A DNA stretch of 64,000 bases, taken from Metaphire vulgaris (Eukaryota; Annelida; Clitellata; Crassiclitellata; Megascolecidae). The position numbers and the translations under genes are program-made. Under the pieces are notes generated by a model. It was not told where the DNA came from and did no database searches. It worked only from the letters and a program-made list of their open reading frames with translations. Below are positions 1 to 10,243 of the stretch, piece by piece; the stretch's first letter is position 1, and every line of letters starts with the position of its first letter. The stretch lies in contig CM030869.1 in assembly GCA_018105865.1 (NCBI GenBank), positions 8,026,025-8,090,024 on the forward strand, read 5' to 3'.

Positions 1-35
<35 letters not shown>

Positions 36-355
36 TATACACATAAGTCATGCCAACTTCCTACATATATGTATATATGTATATATATATATATAAGTCA
101 TGCCAACTTCCTACATATATATACACACACACACACATATATATATATACACATAAGTCATGTCAACTTCCTACATATATGTATATATATAGATATATAT
201 AGATATATATACATAAGTCATGCCAACTTCTACATATATGTATATATATAGATATATATATATCTATATACATAAGTTATGCCAACTTCCTACATATATG
301 TATATAATATATAGATATATATATACATATATATACATAAGTCATGCCAACTTTC

Positions 356-389
<34 letters not shown>
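1..389. repeat. AT-rich minisatellite, about 60-bp unit
   Basis: At least six copies of a core reading roughly ATAAGTCATGCCAACTTCC recur near 43, 93, 152, 212, 270 and 337. They are separated by variable runs of AT, TATG and CA dinucleotides. It begins before the window. No coding potential beyond repeat-derived open frames. Confidence 0.9.
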
Positions 390-391
<2 letters not shown>

Positions 392-801
392 TGTGTGTGT
401 GTGCGTTTGTGTGTGCGCGCGTGATCAGTGTCTTTAGCGATGGCTTTCTTGATTAGTTCCAGGGCCATTTTAAGGTCTTCGTTAGGCCTTAAAGCACTGT
501 AGTATATTCGCATTTCGTAGGTTTTCCACAGCTAATGCAAAGAGACGAAAAGCCCAACATACTGTAATACAGCTCAAGTGCTCATCTTACGCTGCTCGCA
601 GTTTAACGGTGACTGTTAATTAAGTGACTGTGACAAACGTTATTGAATCTAATGTAATGTAACGCAACAGCGTTCTTATATAGCGCCTCTTCCGTCTTAA
701 TATAAAAAACCCACTCCGAAGCGCTCGCGCTGCGGTAAGTACTGTCGACACGGGAAAGCCAAAGTCAGAAGCACTGTCAACAGCGTTGACGCCTCTGATC
801 T
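390..801. other. Non-coding stretch, nothing recognised
   Basis: No exon, RNA gene or repeat family was recognised. A segment near 640-690 (TATAGCGCC after a TAATGTAATG run) resembles the stretch near 37339-37380, so it may be a decayed dispersed repeat. Confidence 0.5.
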
Positions 802-881
802 TTAACCCCTTAACCGTGTATTTAACTGTAACTCAATGTGAAATGGACGGATATATCCGGGATCCCCAGTTAAGGGGTTAA
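802..881. mobile_element. 80-bp TTAA-flanked MITE, copy 1
   Basis: Flanked by TTAA on both sides, with terminal inverted repeats CCCCTTAAC / GTTAAGGGG and a centre that partly pairs (GGATATATCC). TTAA target sites are typical of piggyBac and Kolobok elements; the family assignment is inference. Other copies are at 20338, 58991, 61606 and 61772. Confidence 0.8.
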
Positions 882-1018
882 TATCCACTCGTATGGTAAC
901 AGAGAGTTCACGAATCAGTGTCTGCCATATTCCTAGGTGCGGTACTATATTTGCGTTTTCAACAGCTTATTTTCTGGCTTTCATACACTGTGGGTCCATG
1001 AAAACTTCGTAGGCCCTA

Positions 1019-1110
1019 GACATAAGTAAGTAAGTAAGACGAAATTTCTATAGCGCTGCCCGTAAGCTTGGCGCAGTGCACCAGCTTATTCACGAGCGCT
1101 AAATCTGGGT
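1019..1110 (+). repeat. Dispersed repeat with AAGT tail, copy 1
   Basis: A run of (AAGT)n is followed by TTTCTATAGCGCT and a segment ending AGCTTATT. The same arrangement occurs at 24261, 36758, 42905, 53750 (reverse) and 61856 (reverse). The microsatellite always lies at the same end, as in SINE or LINE tails. Confidence 0.6.
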
Positions 1111-1179
1111 GAAATCCATATTCCGTAATCTGTACCGGGTAGTCAGTGGTGGTCAAGGTAGGCAAGCCGCAGTCTAGGG

Positions 1180-1378
1180 CAGTGGCGGCACTAGGATTTG
1201 GCAAGTGGGTGGCCGTTGGGGTGGCAACTTCTAATCATGGGGGCCAACCATTTGTTGTTTAATGTATATGGCATTAAGTATAGGGTCCCAACTGGGGGGC
1301 CACTGGGGAGGCCAGGCACTCAATAGGGGACACGGGCCCCCCTGCCCCCCTCCCCCCCCCCCGGTGGAGCCGTCAATG
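1180..1378 (+). mobile_element. hAT-like MITE family A, copy 1
   Basis: Ends CAGTGGCGGC...GGAGCCGTCAATG form inverted repeats. The flanks GTCTAGGG and GTCTAGAG are an 8-bp target duplication with one mismatch, as expected for hAT. The interior holds the family segment CAACTTCTAATCATGGGGGC. Confidence 0.88.
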
Positions 1379-1597
1379 GTCTAGAGGCAGTGCCTATTGT
1401 TCCTAATGGATAATATAATTGTAATACGAATAGTTTTACTGCAGCGAAGGTTTCGTGTGTTGGAGGCGCAAAGTTCTATGAATGGGAAAATTGAAACTGG
1501 GCAAAAATACTCGCGGGACAAAACGGCGGAGGGGGAGGGGCTAAAATAACCGCGCGATCCTAAAAATAGAATGTCGAAACGGCGACGGCAATGTCAC

Positions 1598-1695
1598 AGT
1601 CAGAGATGAAAATTGGTCACTCGTAATGAGTCTGACCCTTGACCTGTGATTCATGACCCATGTGACTCATGGGTCATTGTAAATTAAATGCCTAT
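1598..1695. repeat. TGACCCAT-rich repeat fragment
   Basis: Starts CAGAGATG and contains several TGACCCATG / ATGAGTC words. Related to the tandem array at 34359-34700. Ends are unclear. Confidence 0.5.
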
Positions 1696-1725
1696 GATAT
1701 CCACTCAAAGCCGTTGAGCCTCGTC

Positions 1726-2093
1726 CAGGGGCGGTTCCACGTTGGGGATGACAGAGGATGCATCCTCCCCCGCCCACCGGCCCACCAAAAATGCGTCTTC
1801 AATGGAAGATGATCGTCTAAACGGATTAGCCTTGATGTATATCCACAAAGACATGGACATATCCATAGAAAATGTCATCGACAAATTCGCTTCCAGCAAT
1901 AGAAAACTCGATTTTGCACTATGACTTTGTACAACCAGACTAAAATGGCTTTTATGCATTGTCAATTCTGAACATTATAATCTAATGTACAGGTTTCTTA
2001 TAGACCGTTAACACATAATTCCTTTTACAATTGGCGGGATCTTCCTAGAAATTCACTGCATCTCCCCGCCAAGAGTTCTTGGAACCGACCCTG
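1726..2093 (+). mobile_element. hAT-like MITE family B, copy 1
   Basis: Ends CAGGGGCGGTTCC and GGAACCGACCCTG are inverted repeats. The interior, including the segment GTCATCGACAAATTCGCTTC, is shared with copies at 44091 and 53837. No convincing 8-bp duplication was seen at this copy, but the reverse copy at 53837 has one. Confidence 0.8.
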
Positions 2094-2494
2094 GTCACGG
2101 CAAAACTAATGTTGAGTTTCGCTCGAAAATAAAGGCACATAAATACCGTCCATTAAGGTGACGTCATTACCAGGGAGTAGATGCTAATATTGCATTGATC
2201 ATATTTCATTTTATTAATTACGCGAACTCAATAGTCCATGCTCTGCGTGACTGTAATCCTAACACAGGTTCTTTACCCGTATGACCCATTTGACCGGGCG
2301 TGTATAGATAGCACATTTTGACTCATTGCCTGCTCTGATTACACTGACCCGGTAATCAACCGAGAATTTATTCATAGGGGCAATTTTATGAGAGTAAAAT
2401 CAAAGGAAAGAGAAAGGAGAAGTATATAAAGAGTCAACGTTCGAGCTACAGAATACTTTATCTTTGACTTTTTACAACGATATAAGACATAGTT
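2094..2494. other. Non-coding stretch, nothing recognised
   Basis: No exon-like or repeat structure was recognised between two transposable elements. Confidence 0.4.
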
Positions 2495-2750
2495 CAGAGA
2501 TGTCCATGGGTCCATTTTTATAACCCAATCCAACCCAACCTATCAAAATTCCAACCCAACCCAACCCAACCCATACCGATAACAGGTTTACTTGACCCAA
2601 CCAACCCAACCCACTGTAATACATTATAGTTTCTTAAACCATGACTTATTTTCTGACCCAACCCACCATTAATATAGAAAAGTCTGACCCAACCCAACCC
2701 AATCCAATCCAACCCAACCCATGGGTTAACTCAACCCATGGAAATCTCTG
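2495..2750. mobile_element. TTGGG-rich MITE, family I, copy 1
   Basis: Ends CAGAGATGTCCATGGGT and ACCCATGGAAATCTCTG are inverted repeats, and the interior is built mostly of CCAACCCAA words. Related copies or pieces occur at 6317, 11167, 34359, 35900, 56191 and 63943. The flanking duplication is poor here. Confidence 0.7.
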
Positions 2751-2858
2751 CATTAGTTATATCAGCTTTGCTCTGACTTAATTACCTGAATAAGCCTTGG
2801 ACTCACCAGCACTTTTGTGTAATTCAACATCGACACATACAGGCAGCAACACCCTCAT

Positions 2859-2905
2859 CTCTGTCTCTGTCTCTCTCTGTCTCTGTCTCTCTGTCTCTCT
2901 GTCTC

Positions 2906-2957
<52 letters not shown>
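2859..2957 (+). repeat. (CT)n / CTGT microsatellite
   Basis: CTCTGT motifs grade into pure CT. Open frames through it are repeat artefacts. Confidence 0.95.
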
Positions 2958-2960
<3 letters not shown>

Positions 2961-3112
2961 AACTGAGCTTCAATTTTGTAAAGAGGAATTCGTTCTAAAA
3001 CGGGACAGATGGCGGCAACAGTGCTTTGTTTCCTGTCAGTGCGCTATATCAAAGCCGTCACCGTATACTTGTTTCACGAAACAGAAAGTGATTACAAATA
3101 GTATTGGTTGAC

Positions 3113-3293
3113 CAGTGTTTATTCTAGCCACCTTGACATTGGGGGAATTTTGAAATGTTTGGGGGGGACAAGGTCTGAGTCTCCACACTTTGGGGGGGAA
3201 TTTACATCCCCCAGCCAAATATACAAAATCTTGGGGGAAATTTTAAAACTTGGGGAATTCACCACCCCCAGAGAAGGCCTAGAATAAACACTG
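3113..3293. mobile_element. MITE family F, copy 1
   Basis: Ends CAGTGTTTATTCTAG and CTAGAATAAACACTG are inverted repeats around a G-rich interior. Flanks TTGGTTGAC / TTAGTTGAC give a 9-bp target duplication with one mismatch, one base longer than hAT. Confidence 0.85.
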
Positions 3294-3664
3294 TTAGTTG
3301 ACTGTCGAACATATATTGTTGTTCGACTTATCGAAAAAGAACTCAGCATTTCAAAATACATGTAAATAAATAATGCAGTCGTTCTGCGTCTTGATGTCTT
3401 TCATCTCTTGATGCTTGCACAATGTTAGAGTGACTCCGGTTGATGATCGAACGACAGGTTCTGGAATTTTGTCACGCGTCAAATTAGAAAACATCTCATC
3501 TGAGCTTCGCATTCACTGTACTGACTTTTGTCCTGCGTCAACGTACATGTAGTCAATGCGCAGAGAAATCATACGAAGGAATTATTCAAGAGATGCAGAG
3601 ATAATGACGCTGATGTAGACGCAAGCTACGAATGGCCATTATACCGGCTGTCTAGGCTTATTTC
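3294..3664. other. Non-coding stretch, nothing recognised
   Basis: No exon with supporting splice sites, and no known repeat, was found between MITE F copy 1 and MITE A copy 2. Confidence 0.4.
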
Positions 3665-3853
3665 CAGTGGCGGCTCCACCGGGGGGCCAGAAGGGGCCCG
3701 TGCCCCCCTACTGAGTGCCTGCCCCCCAGTGGCCAACCCCTATTGAGACCCTATACTTAATACTACATACCTAACAACAAATGCCCCTCCATGATTAGAA
3801 GTTGCCACCCCAACGCCCCGCCCCCCACTTGCCAAATCCTGGAACCGCCACTG
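3665..3853 (-). mobile_element. hAT-like MITE family A, copy 2
   Basis: Reverse-oriented copy with ends CAGTGGCGGCTCC and GGAACCGCCACTG and an exact 8-bp duplication CTTATTTC at 3657-3664 and 3854-3861. Confidence 0.92.
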
Positions 3854-3861
3854 CTTATTTC

Positions 3862-4336
3862 CAACCGTACAGACAGTAATAGGGACTACTTCGCCCGGTG
3901 GTTATAGAGAAACGAAGGTTATAGGACCTACAATCAGATCTTCCAATTAATTGATTATTTTCAGATCCAGAGTTAAAACACATCTCTCAATTAGCATTTC
4001 CTCCATAGTCTGTCTTGCTATTTCCCTCTGACTGATCTCTGGAATGACCTGGTCTTTTGCGGATAGATTTGAAGTACCATCGATTGATACCCTTGGGTAT
4101 TAGAACTGGTGCTACAGAAGTGCATAATTATCCTATTATTATAGGCAAAGGTTATAATAACAACGTTTAAAGTGGTTCAGAAGGGACTGTCTTTTGTTGG
4201 CCAGTTTCATGAAATTCAATTAAATGGGATTCGGTGTTTTATGAGAGGATTTAAAACAGTAAAACTGCGGAAAGCCACAAAAGCTATCTAAAAGTTGTCC
4301 CGAGAAAATTCTACCTAAACTCATCATTTAAATGCC
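3862..4336. other. Non-coding stretch, nothing recognised
   Basis: AT-leaning sequence with no recognised exon or repeat. Confidence 0.4.
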
Positions 4337-4674
4337 TTTGCTATCAGTGTTGTTTTTTAAATTAGCTAATTAAGCTTAATTAGCTAATTAATTAGAATAT
4401 GTTCTAATTCTAATTCTAATTAATTAGAAAACTGTTTAAGTAATTATAATTATAATTAATTAGATTAGATTTGTAAAATTAATTATAATTAATTAGAAAT
4501 CATTCTAATTAAATCGAAATATATTTTATAGTCTAATCTTAATAATCTAACTTTTGGGGAATAAAGTACTAGCATACATACTTAGATCGCCATCCTAATA
4601 AAGTATTTCCTTTTTTTGTCAACGTTTCAATGATATTATCAACGACCTGATAATATCTCTTTGTAAATTGTTGG

Positions 4675-4869
4675 TTGATCATGGCGAAGTTTTGGAAGAA
4701 ATACCTGACAATAAGGACAATTTTTACGGACTTTACAGTCTATCAAATAGACAATAAAACGCACATTTCTGGATCCTGTAAGACATGCAAGAAGAGGATA
4801 ACTGGCGATTGGAAACCAATAACGGTGACGTTGAATTTTATAAGTCACGCAAAGCTATGCACACCTTAA
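4675..4869 (+). pseudogene. hAT transposase N-terminal fragment (BED-type zinc finger)
   Basis: The 64-codon open frame contains CKTCKKR, then NFISHAKLCTP. This matches the Cys-x2-Cys ... Phe-x-x-His layout at the N terminus of hAT transposases, where a BED finger binds DNA. The frame ends just before a nested MITE. After that MITE (from about 5164) a lysine-rich stretch resumes that could be the continuation, up to about 5250. The gene is broken by the insertion and by loss of the catalytic region. Family assignment is from the finger layout and from the surrounding hAT ends. Confidence 0.6.
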
Positions 4870-4876
4870 GCTTAAG

Positions 4877-5159
4877 GAGTGGCGTAAACCTGGCGTCAAC
4901 ATTGGGGGGGGGGGGATAGAATCGTCGATAAAGTCAGGTCAGGCCCCTTTTTGTCTCTTAAAAAGTCTTGACGAGCAAAAAAAACGTCTTCCTTATATTT
5001 TCCCTGGCCAAATGCCCTGATGAGCAGAAAAAGGTAATCCATAATGAGTGATTTGGCCACACAACTCAAAACATTGGGGGTATAATTGATATTCTATCCC
5101 CTCTTACCAATTATTGGGGGACCATCCCCCACCGTCCCCCCCCGTGTTTTACGCTCTTG
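4877..5159. mobile_element. hAT-like MITE nested in the 4345-5720 element
   Basis: Starts GAGTGGCGTAAAC and ends GTTTTACGCTCTTG, imperfect inverted repeats. AGCTTAAG is duplicated exactly at 4869-4876 and 5160-5167. Contains two reverse copies of the recurring CTTGACGAGCAAAAAA module. Confidence 0.85.
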
Positions 5160-5330
5160 AGCTTAAGTACAAAACTTTTGATGCAGAAAAGACAAAGAAA
5201 AGGAAAGAGTTGTTTGTCATTGCCATACAAGTGCAACAGAGACCAGTTGATTGATATTGCCGTCTGACTGTTAAGAACAATGTTTATTATAACTCGACTG
5301 CATTATTTGTCATTTGATGCTGAAACTGTT

Positions 5331-5526
5331 CAGGGACTGTTTTAAGATAAATTTATCACTGCACTAAACTCAGAAAATTTGTGGACATCCGCGCAAAAAA
5401 CAAGCAAAAAAGGTCGTTGGGAAAATCTATCACTGCACAAAGCACAGAAACTTGCATTTTACCACTGCACATTTTCATTCTATCACTGCACATTTTGTGT
5501 ATCACTGCACGTTAAAACAGGCCCTG
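5331..5526. mobile_element. hAT-like MITE family S, copy 1
   Basis: Ends CAGGGACTGTTTTA and TAAAACAGGCCCTG. Exact duplication AAACTGTT at 5323-5330 and 5527-5534. The interior has repeated TATCACTGCAC words. A second copy is at 26970-27165. Confidence 0.9.
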
Positions 5527-5728
5527 AAACTGTTTATAACTTGACTGCATTAATTGTCATTTGTCATTTGACAATTCGTAATCATCGTCATTTCTGCTCT
5601 AATGAAGCTGCTAATTAGCTTAATTAGATCAAAATTTACTAATTCTAATTAATTAGATATTTCATGTACCTAATTCTAATTCTAATTAATTAGCAAAAGC
5701 GCCAATTAAAAACAACACTGTTTGCTAT

Positions 5729-6316
5729 TAATGGTCAGAGTTTGAAATGTCCCTTTTCGCATGGAAGCAGTTACCGTTTAAGCATAGACTACTAAATCAA
5801 ACTAATCTAATCATTTAGTGGTCCATGGTTTAAGCAACCGGGCTAAATTGGTTCTTCTACGTCGGGAGGGGCGGCACCAGAGATCGCCACGGAAGGGTTG
5901 CTTCTTTTCCACGGCACAGCGGTCCCTTGCTGCGCACTATAATTACAATTAAGTCTCTTCTGGTATGGCGGCGTAGATAAGCGCCTGGAGCATTTCCACA
6001 CAAAACGATATCCATCCGATTGACTGCTACCAAAGCCACCAGACCCCCGCCTCCTCCTCTTCTCCGCCTTCCTTCGAATAAGATTCACTCTCAAGACCGT
6101 TCATCTGCGCATCGGATAAGTGAGCACAGTTCACTTTAATGCCGATCACGTGACCGGGTTCGGTTTGTATAGCGCATTTATTTTAGGCGAGGCGCCCAAG
6201 CGCTTAGATTACGGTCCATTGCTGTGGTGACGAGTTGTGGGTGGAATATTGTGGTTCTCACACAGGGCAGATCCTACTGAACCAATCTAAATCATATTGT
6301 TATATATATATATATA
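5729..6316. other. Non-coding stretch, nothing recognised
   Basis: Moderately GC-rich around 5850-6100, with several short open frames and no convincing splice-bounded exon. Confidence 0.4.
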
Positions 6317-6405
6317 CAGACTTATTTTCTGACCGAACCCAACCCACTATTAATATGGAAAAGTCTGACCCAACCCAACCCAACCCATGGACATCTCTGG
6401 TGAAA
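6317..6405. repeat. TTGGG-rich MITE fragment, family I
   Basis: Half of a family I element: GACCCAACCCAACCC words followed by CATGGACATCTCTG at the end. Confidence 0.6.
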
Positions 6406-6857
6406 AAAGAGGAGAATTAAAAATCCCGCGTGGAATTAATACATCCACGGACCCTTTCGCTGCATCTTCTCGGTTTCGTAAGTTCCTATGGGACAACGAA
6501 TGTGCGTTATGCATGCATACTGTGGCAGAAGCACCTTATGCGTTATAATTTATTCACGTTGTCGCAACGTAAGAACGCATGTTATGCATAGAGTCGAGAT
6601 AGCACCCGATGGAATTGCTGCGAGTGCGAGTGGCTACACATGTACAAATCATGTGAGATCCGAACGGTATCAGATACGTGAGACATACGCACACATACAT
6701 CCACGCTAGTATACAGTCTATACAGACTACACATACGCTGTAAGAAGCTTCTCTTTGCAGTGCATTAATTTCCTGCCTTTTTCTTCTTCGAGTTCCGATG
6801 AGATTCTGGTGAACTAATTAATCACAGCCCACAGATAACGTTAACATTATCGATATA
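6406..6857. other. Non-coding stretch, nothing recognised
   Basis: No recognised exon or repeat. The first exon or exons of the downstream YjeF gene could lie here or further upstream but were not identified. Confidence 0.4.
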
Positions 6858-6936
6858 GGCCCTCTCCTGTCAACAACTTTCAATATTTGTCGAACCATCT
6901 CCTCCTATTTTGTTGACGTAATTAATGGACAGCCCC
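6858..6936. repeat. Fragment of GACGTAATTAATGGACAGCCCC family (family L)
   Basis: Ends with GACGTAATTAATGGACAGCC, matching the terminal repeat of elements at 26844-27472 and 50265-50588. Confidence 0.65.
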
Positions 6937-6961
6937 TATATTGATAGTATCTCTCCTAGTG

Positions 6962-7016
6962 TTATATATATATATATATATATGCTGTGTATATACCTGT
7001 ATATATTGTATATATA

Positions 7017-7068
<52 letters not shown>
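6962..7068. repeat. (AT)n microsatellite
   Basis: Two AT runs separated by TGTATATACTG words. Confidence 0.95.
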
Positions 7069-7070
<2 letters not shown>

Positions 7071-7199
7071 TAGCATCAATGTGTTGCTTTGATTTGTTCT
7101 TGTGTTTCTTGAACTAGATTTTAGATGTCTGTAATTCAAAAACGTTTACTTTATTATTTAACTACTGGTTGTGCTTAAATGCATCATTGGTGTAGCCAA

Positions 7200-7240
7200 T
7201 CTCCTGTCTCTCTGTCTCTCTGTCTCTCTCTGTCTCTCTG

Positions 7241-7313
<73 letters not shown>

Positions 7314-7365
7314 TGTCTCTGTATCTGTTTCTCTCTCTATGTCTCTATCTCTGTCTGTCACTGTC

Positions 7366-7402
<37 letters not shown>

Positions 7403-7455
7403 TCCTACCTACCTACGTACGTACGTACGTACATACATACATACATACATACGTA
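7200..7455. repeat. Compound microsatellite (CT, TA, CTGT, ACGT, ACAT)
   Basis: Successive blocks of CTCTGT, CT, TA, CTGT, CTAC, GTAC and ATAC. It ends about 95 bp before the first YjeF exon found. Confidence 0.95.
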
Positions 7456-7549
7456 CTTACTTAGCAGCCAATATGTACATTTATCTCTTCACGCGTTTTC
7501 CTCAACTGCTTCTTTATGTGTTCGTTCATTTTCTGCTGAATTGTTGCAG

Positions 7550-7658
7550 TTTGAAAGAGGCTAACGAGTTAGAAAACGAGCTTCTAGACGACTTTGCATT
7601 TACCGCTGAGCAGTTAACGGAAGTGGCCGGACTCAGTTGTGCTCTGGCCATAGTCAAG
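7550..7658 (+). CDS. YjeF_N-domain protein, internal exon 1 of 4 found (YJEFN3/NAXE-like)
   Basis: The exon lies between acceptor TTGTTGCAG and donor GTACAT. It begins with one base completing an upstream codon, then reads LKEANELENELLDDFAF, TAEQLTEVAGLSCALAIVK. This aligns without gaps to the N-terminal helix region of NAD(P)HX epimerases, whose hallmark is an MELAGLSCA-like helix. The family repairs hydrated NAD(P)H by epimerising the R form; the animal paralogue YJEFN3/AIBP2 is instead linked to apoA-I binding and cholesterol efflux. The start codon and any leader peptide lie on an upstream exon that I could not find. A CT/TA microsatellite ends about 95 bp upstream. Confidence 0.9.
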
Positions 7659-8091
7659 GTACATGCATTCCGTGTCTATCATTACTCGCACTATTTATGT
7701 AGCGCAATCAGGTTGCACGTATCCATCGAACAGAATAGATAAGAAGCTGTGGCGCAGTCAGGCTTTATGAATAGGGGGGCTCATCGAAGGGATAGAAAAA
7801 TGGCCGTCGTCAAGGCAATTCTTCTCTTATTCACGTATTCTTTTTGGGGAACACGTCCTACCCCGGCTGACCCCCACCCCTACATTTCTCAACGGTCCCC
7901 GCCCAAATAGGAGGCGTCGTGCCCCGTGGCTACGTCGTTGAATAGAAGAATTGATTCGAAAGCTTCCATCTGGACGCTATGATCAGACTTTCAATTCTGT
8001 GCAGTTATGTTATTCACTCTTCGTAAAAACGGTAGAAGAAAAAAGTCAAAATTTGCGCAAAAACCTTCCAGGAATTTCGATGAGTGGGAGT
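7659..8091 (+). other. Intron sequence, nothing recognised
   Basis: First part of the intron between exons 1 and 2 of the YjeF gene. Confidence 0.6.
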
Positions 8092-8255
8092 CAGGGATAT
8101 TTCTAGGATTGTGAATTTGGGGGGGGGGTGTCGACCTCAAATTGGGGGTGTCCGGAGCTAATTAGTATGCATTATGTATGCATACCATTGTCACATTACC
8201 AAATTTTGGGGGTGTCGACCTCAAATTGGGGGATGTTGGAGGGTGTTCCTTGATT
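8092..8255. mobile_element. MITE family H, copy 1
   Basis: Starts CAGGGATATTTCTAG and contains two GGGTGTCGACCTCAAATTGG words, as in the copy at 46892. The right end is not clear. Confidence 0.7.
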
Positions 8256-8522
8256 TTTTCTTCACCTTTCATGATTGTGAATTGAGTGTTTGGAAAAAAT
8301 TTCCTTTGTGGGAATTTTTTTGATATTTTTGAAAATATCTGCTGTAAATCCTCTTATCGAATGCGAATCTGTTTGCGTCGCCTAATCTCTTCACGTGACA
8401 TATTATGTCGAAGTCAAAGAGGATTACATAAATTGGATGACTGAGGATTGTATAAACCGGCGTTTTCCTTTTTAAGAAACCGAATCTAATTGCCACTTAA
8501 AAATCATTTTATCTCATTTTAT

Positions 8523-8556
<34 letters not shown>

Positions 8557-8600
8557 CTATAATAATAATAATAATACCTGTAATAATAATACCTGTAATA

Positions 8601-8669
<69 letters not shown>
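8523..8669. repeat. (AAT)n microsatellite
   Basis: AAT runs with CCTGT interruptions, then GAT. Confidence 0.97.
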
Positions 8670-8671
<2 letters not shown>

Positions 8672-8703
8672 TGATGATGTTATCTCTCTTAATTATTCTG
8701 CTT

Positions 8704-8812
8704 AAATCATTCAAAAATCATTCATAAATCATTCATAAATCATTCATCATTCAAAAATCATTCATAAATCATTCATCATTCATAAATCATTCATTCATAA
8801 ATCATTCAAATG
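8704..8812. repeat. ATTCATAAATC tandem repeat
   Basis: About nine units of AATCATTCATAA / AATCATTCAAA in tandem. Confidence 0.85.
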
Positions 8813-9282
8813 TCTAATCCAATAGCAGGGGAGAGAAGTGGGGCCTACCTTACTGTTTGGCAGGAAATAGGAACAGTAACGTGCAGAGGAGGCGGTGGCC
8901 ACGGGCGCCGACCAGATGGGGGGGGGGGTCGCCAAATTTGACTCGGCGACCTTTTTATCGACTTGACCCCGGGCGCCCACAACTCTCTGCACGACACTGA
9001 ATAGGAGAATGGTATAATTTTCAACAGTACTGAATGTTTTGCGAATTGCCTGCGTATTCGAATCCGCTTACCTGCGTCACGAAAGATAGAACTACTAATT
9101 GCGCTGCAAACGTTAAAAAAATTGAGAGCGAGAAAACTGTTTTAAAAGGGCTTTTGAAGAGGGTTTCAAAAAAACCTCCTGTCAATAATAACGAAATGCG
9201 TTAATTCTTTGAGAACATGGTGTTTCGGAAGCAGCAATTTCGTGACTGACTGTATGCACCGTGTTTGAAACTAACGGTTTAG
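8813..9282 (+). other. Intron sequence, nothing recognised
   Basis: Remainder of the intron before exon 2. A G-rich stretch at 8918-8928 has no assigned role. Confidence 0.5.
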
Positions 9283-9393
9283 AATTATCCGAGAGAGGCG
9301 CTGACGAAGTCCAAGGGAGAGATGCTTGTCGTCTGCGGTCCGTTCTTCAGCGGAGGACTGGGCCTTGTCTGCGCAAAGTACCTCAAGACGTTC
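9283..9393 (+). CDS. YjeF_N-domain protein, exon 2 of 4 found
   Basis: The exon sits between acceptor ACGGTTTAG and donor GTGAGT. It is 37 codons long and in phase 0 at both ends: NYPREALTKSKGEMLVVCGP followed by FFSGGLGLVCAKYLKTF. In active epimerases this strand-loop reads GPGNNGGDGL and the loop binds substrate. Here Asn-Asn is Phe-Ser and the Asp is Leu, so epimerase activity is probably lost, as in vertebrate YJEFN3. I preferred this acceptor to the AAG at 9307-9309 because it is closer to a normal acceptor and the added residues align with the family. A mariner-like element starts 12 bp after the donor. Confidence 0.88.
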
Positions 9394-9405
9394 GTGAGTA
9401 TTGTA

Positions 9406-9757
9406 CACGGTGTCCGCAAAAAAGGAACCCTTTGATATTTATGAAAGTCGGTGTCAATTATTTATATGTTTTTATTCCAGACCTCATTTCATCTCAAATA
9501 TAAAATTAATTTGAGTATGATCTCCATTTGACACTCCATGACGTAGAAAATGACGTCAGACAAAAAATAGGCAGAAAACTGCGACAGATGACCGCAAAAG
9601 TTACAAACCGTTCAAACGAGTAAACGGATTCGGATGAAATTTCGCGATAATGACACAAATAGATGGCTACTTGAGCGTCTAAAATTTTGTCTAAATCGGT
9701 GCAGATTCGATGTAGTTATTACGATATGTTCAGGGTTCCCTTTTTTCGGACACAGTG
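9406..9757. mobile_element. Tc1/mariner-like MITE, copy 1
   Basis: Ends CACGGTGTCCGCAAAAAAGG and CCTTTTTTCGGACACAGTG lie between TA dinucleotides, as for Tc1/mariner. The interior matches the right half of the element at 45008-45611, for example ACAAACCGTTCAAACG. It lies inside YjeF intron 2, 12 bp from the donor. Confidence 0.85.
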
Positions 9758-9874
9758 TATTTTGATGTCGCTGCAATATGTTTGCGTTTTGTGATATCCT
9801 ATAAAGATACATTTTCTGCTCAAGCATATGGATGAGCGCCCATTTGGATCTGTATAATGTTAGCTATATGCATA

Positions 9875-10055
9875 CAGTAGAACTTCGTTATTACGTGCTT
9901 AACGGTTCAGTAAAATTTGGTACATGATACCCGAGGTACGTTATATCAATACCATCCAGCACGGTAGCGCACCACACGGGACTATACATATGCATTGCGG
10001 TACGTTATAGCCGAGAATGCGTCATAACCGAGTCCGTTATAACGAAGTTCTACTG
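9875..10055. mobile_element. pogo/Tigger-like MITE, family K, copy 1
   Basis: Ends CAGTAGAACTTCGTTAT and CGTTATAACGAAGTTCTACTG-type repeats flanked by TA. Related copies are at 13030, 28583, 60148 and 63355. The superfamily is inferred from the ends and TA target. Confidence 0.8.
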
Positions 10056-10243
10056 TATACTAGTCGCTGTAGATTGTAGATTGGAAAATACACCCACGTT
10101 ATTTTCGCGAAAAGGAAATTGCAGTCTACAGATATGAAACATGCGAATTGGTGCTTCTCTTTGTTACATTGGTCACAGAAAGAAACGTTCAGATTGCCAA
10201 CGCAGCATTAATGCAGTCTAGTTTGCAGGTTTCTATGTTTGCC

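Larger units (their letters stand above)
4345..5720 (+). mobile_element. 1.4-kb hAT element with broken transposase and two nested MITEs
   Basis: Ends CAGTGTTGTTTTT and AAAAACAACACTG are inverted repeats. TTTGCTAT is repeated exactly at 4337-4344 and 5721-5728, the 8-bp duplication of hAT. TTAATTAG-rich subterminal stretches at 4363-4560 and 5610-5695 mirror each other. The interior encodes the start of a BED-finger transposase (4675-4866, continued after 5160). It is interrupted by MITEs at 4877-5159 and 5331-5526. Far shorter than an autonomous hAT element, so it is an internally deleted, non-autonomous copy. Confidence 0.88.
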
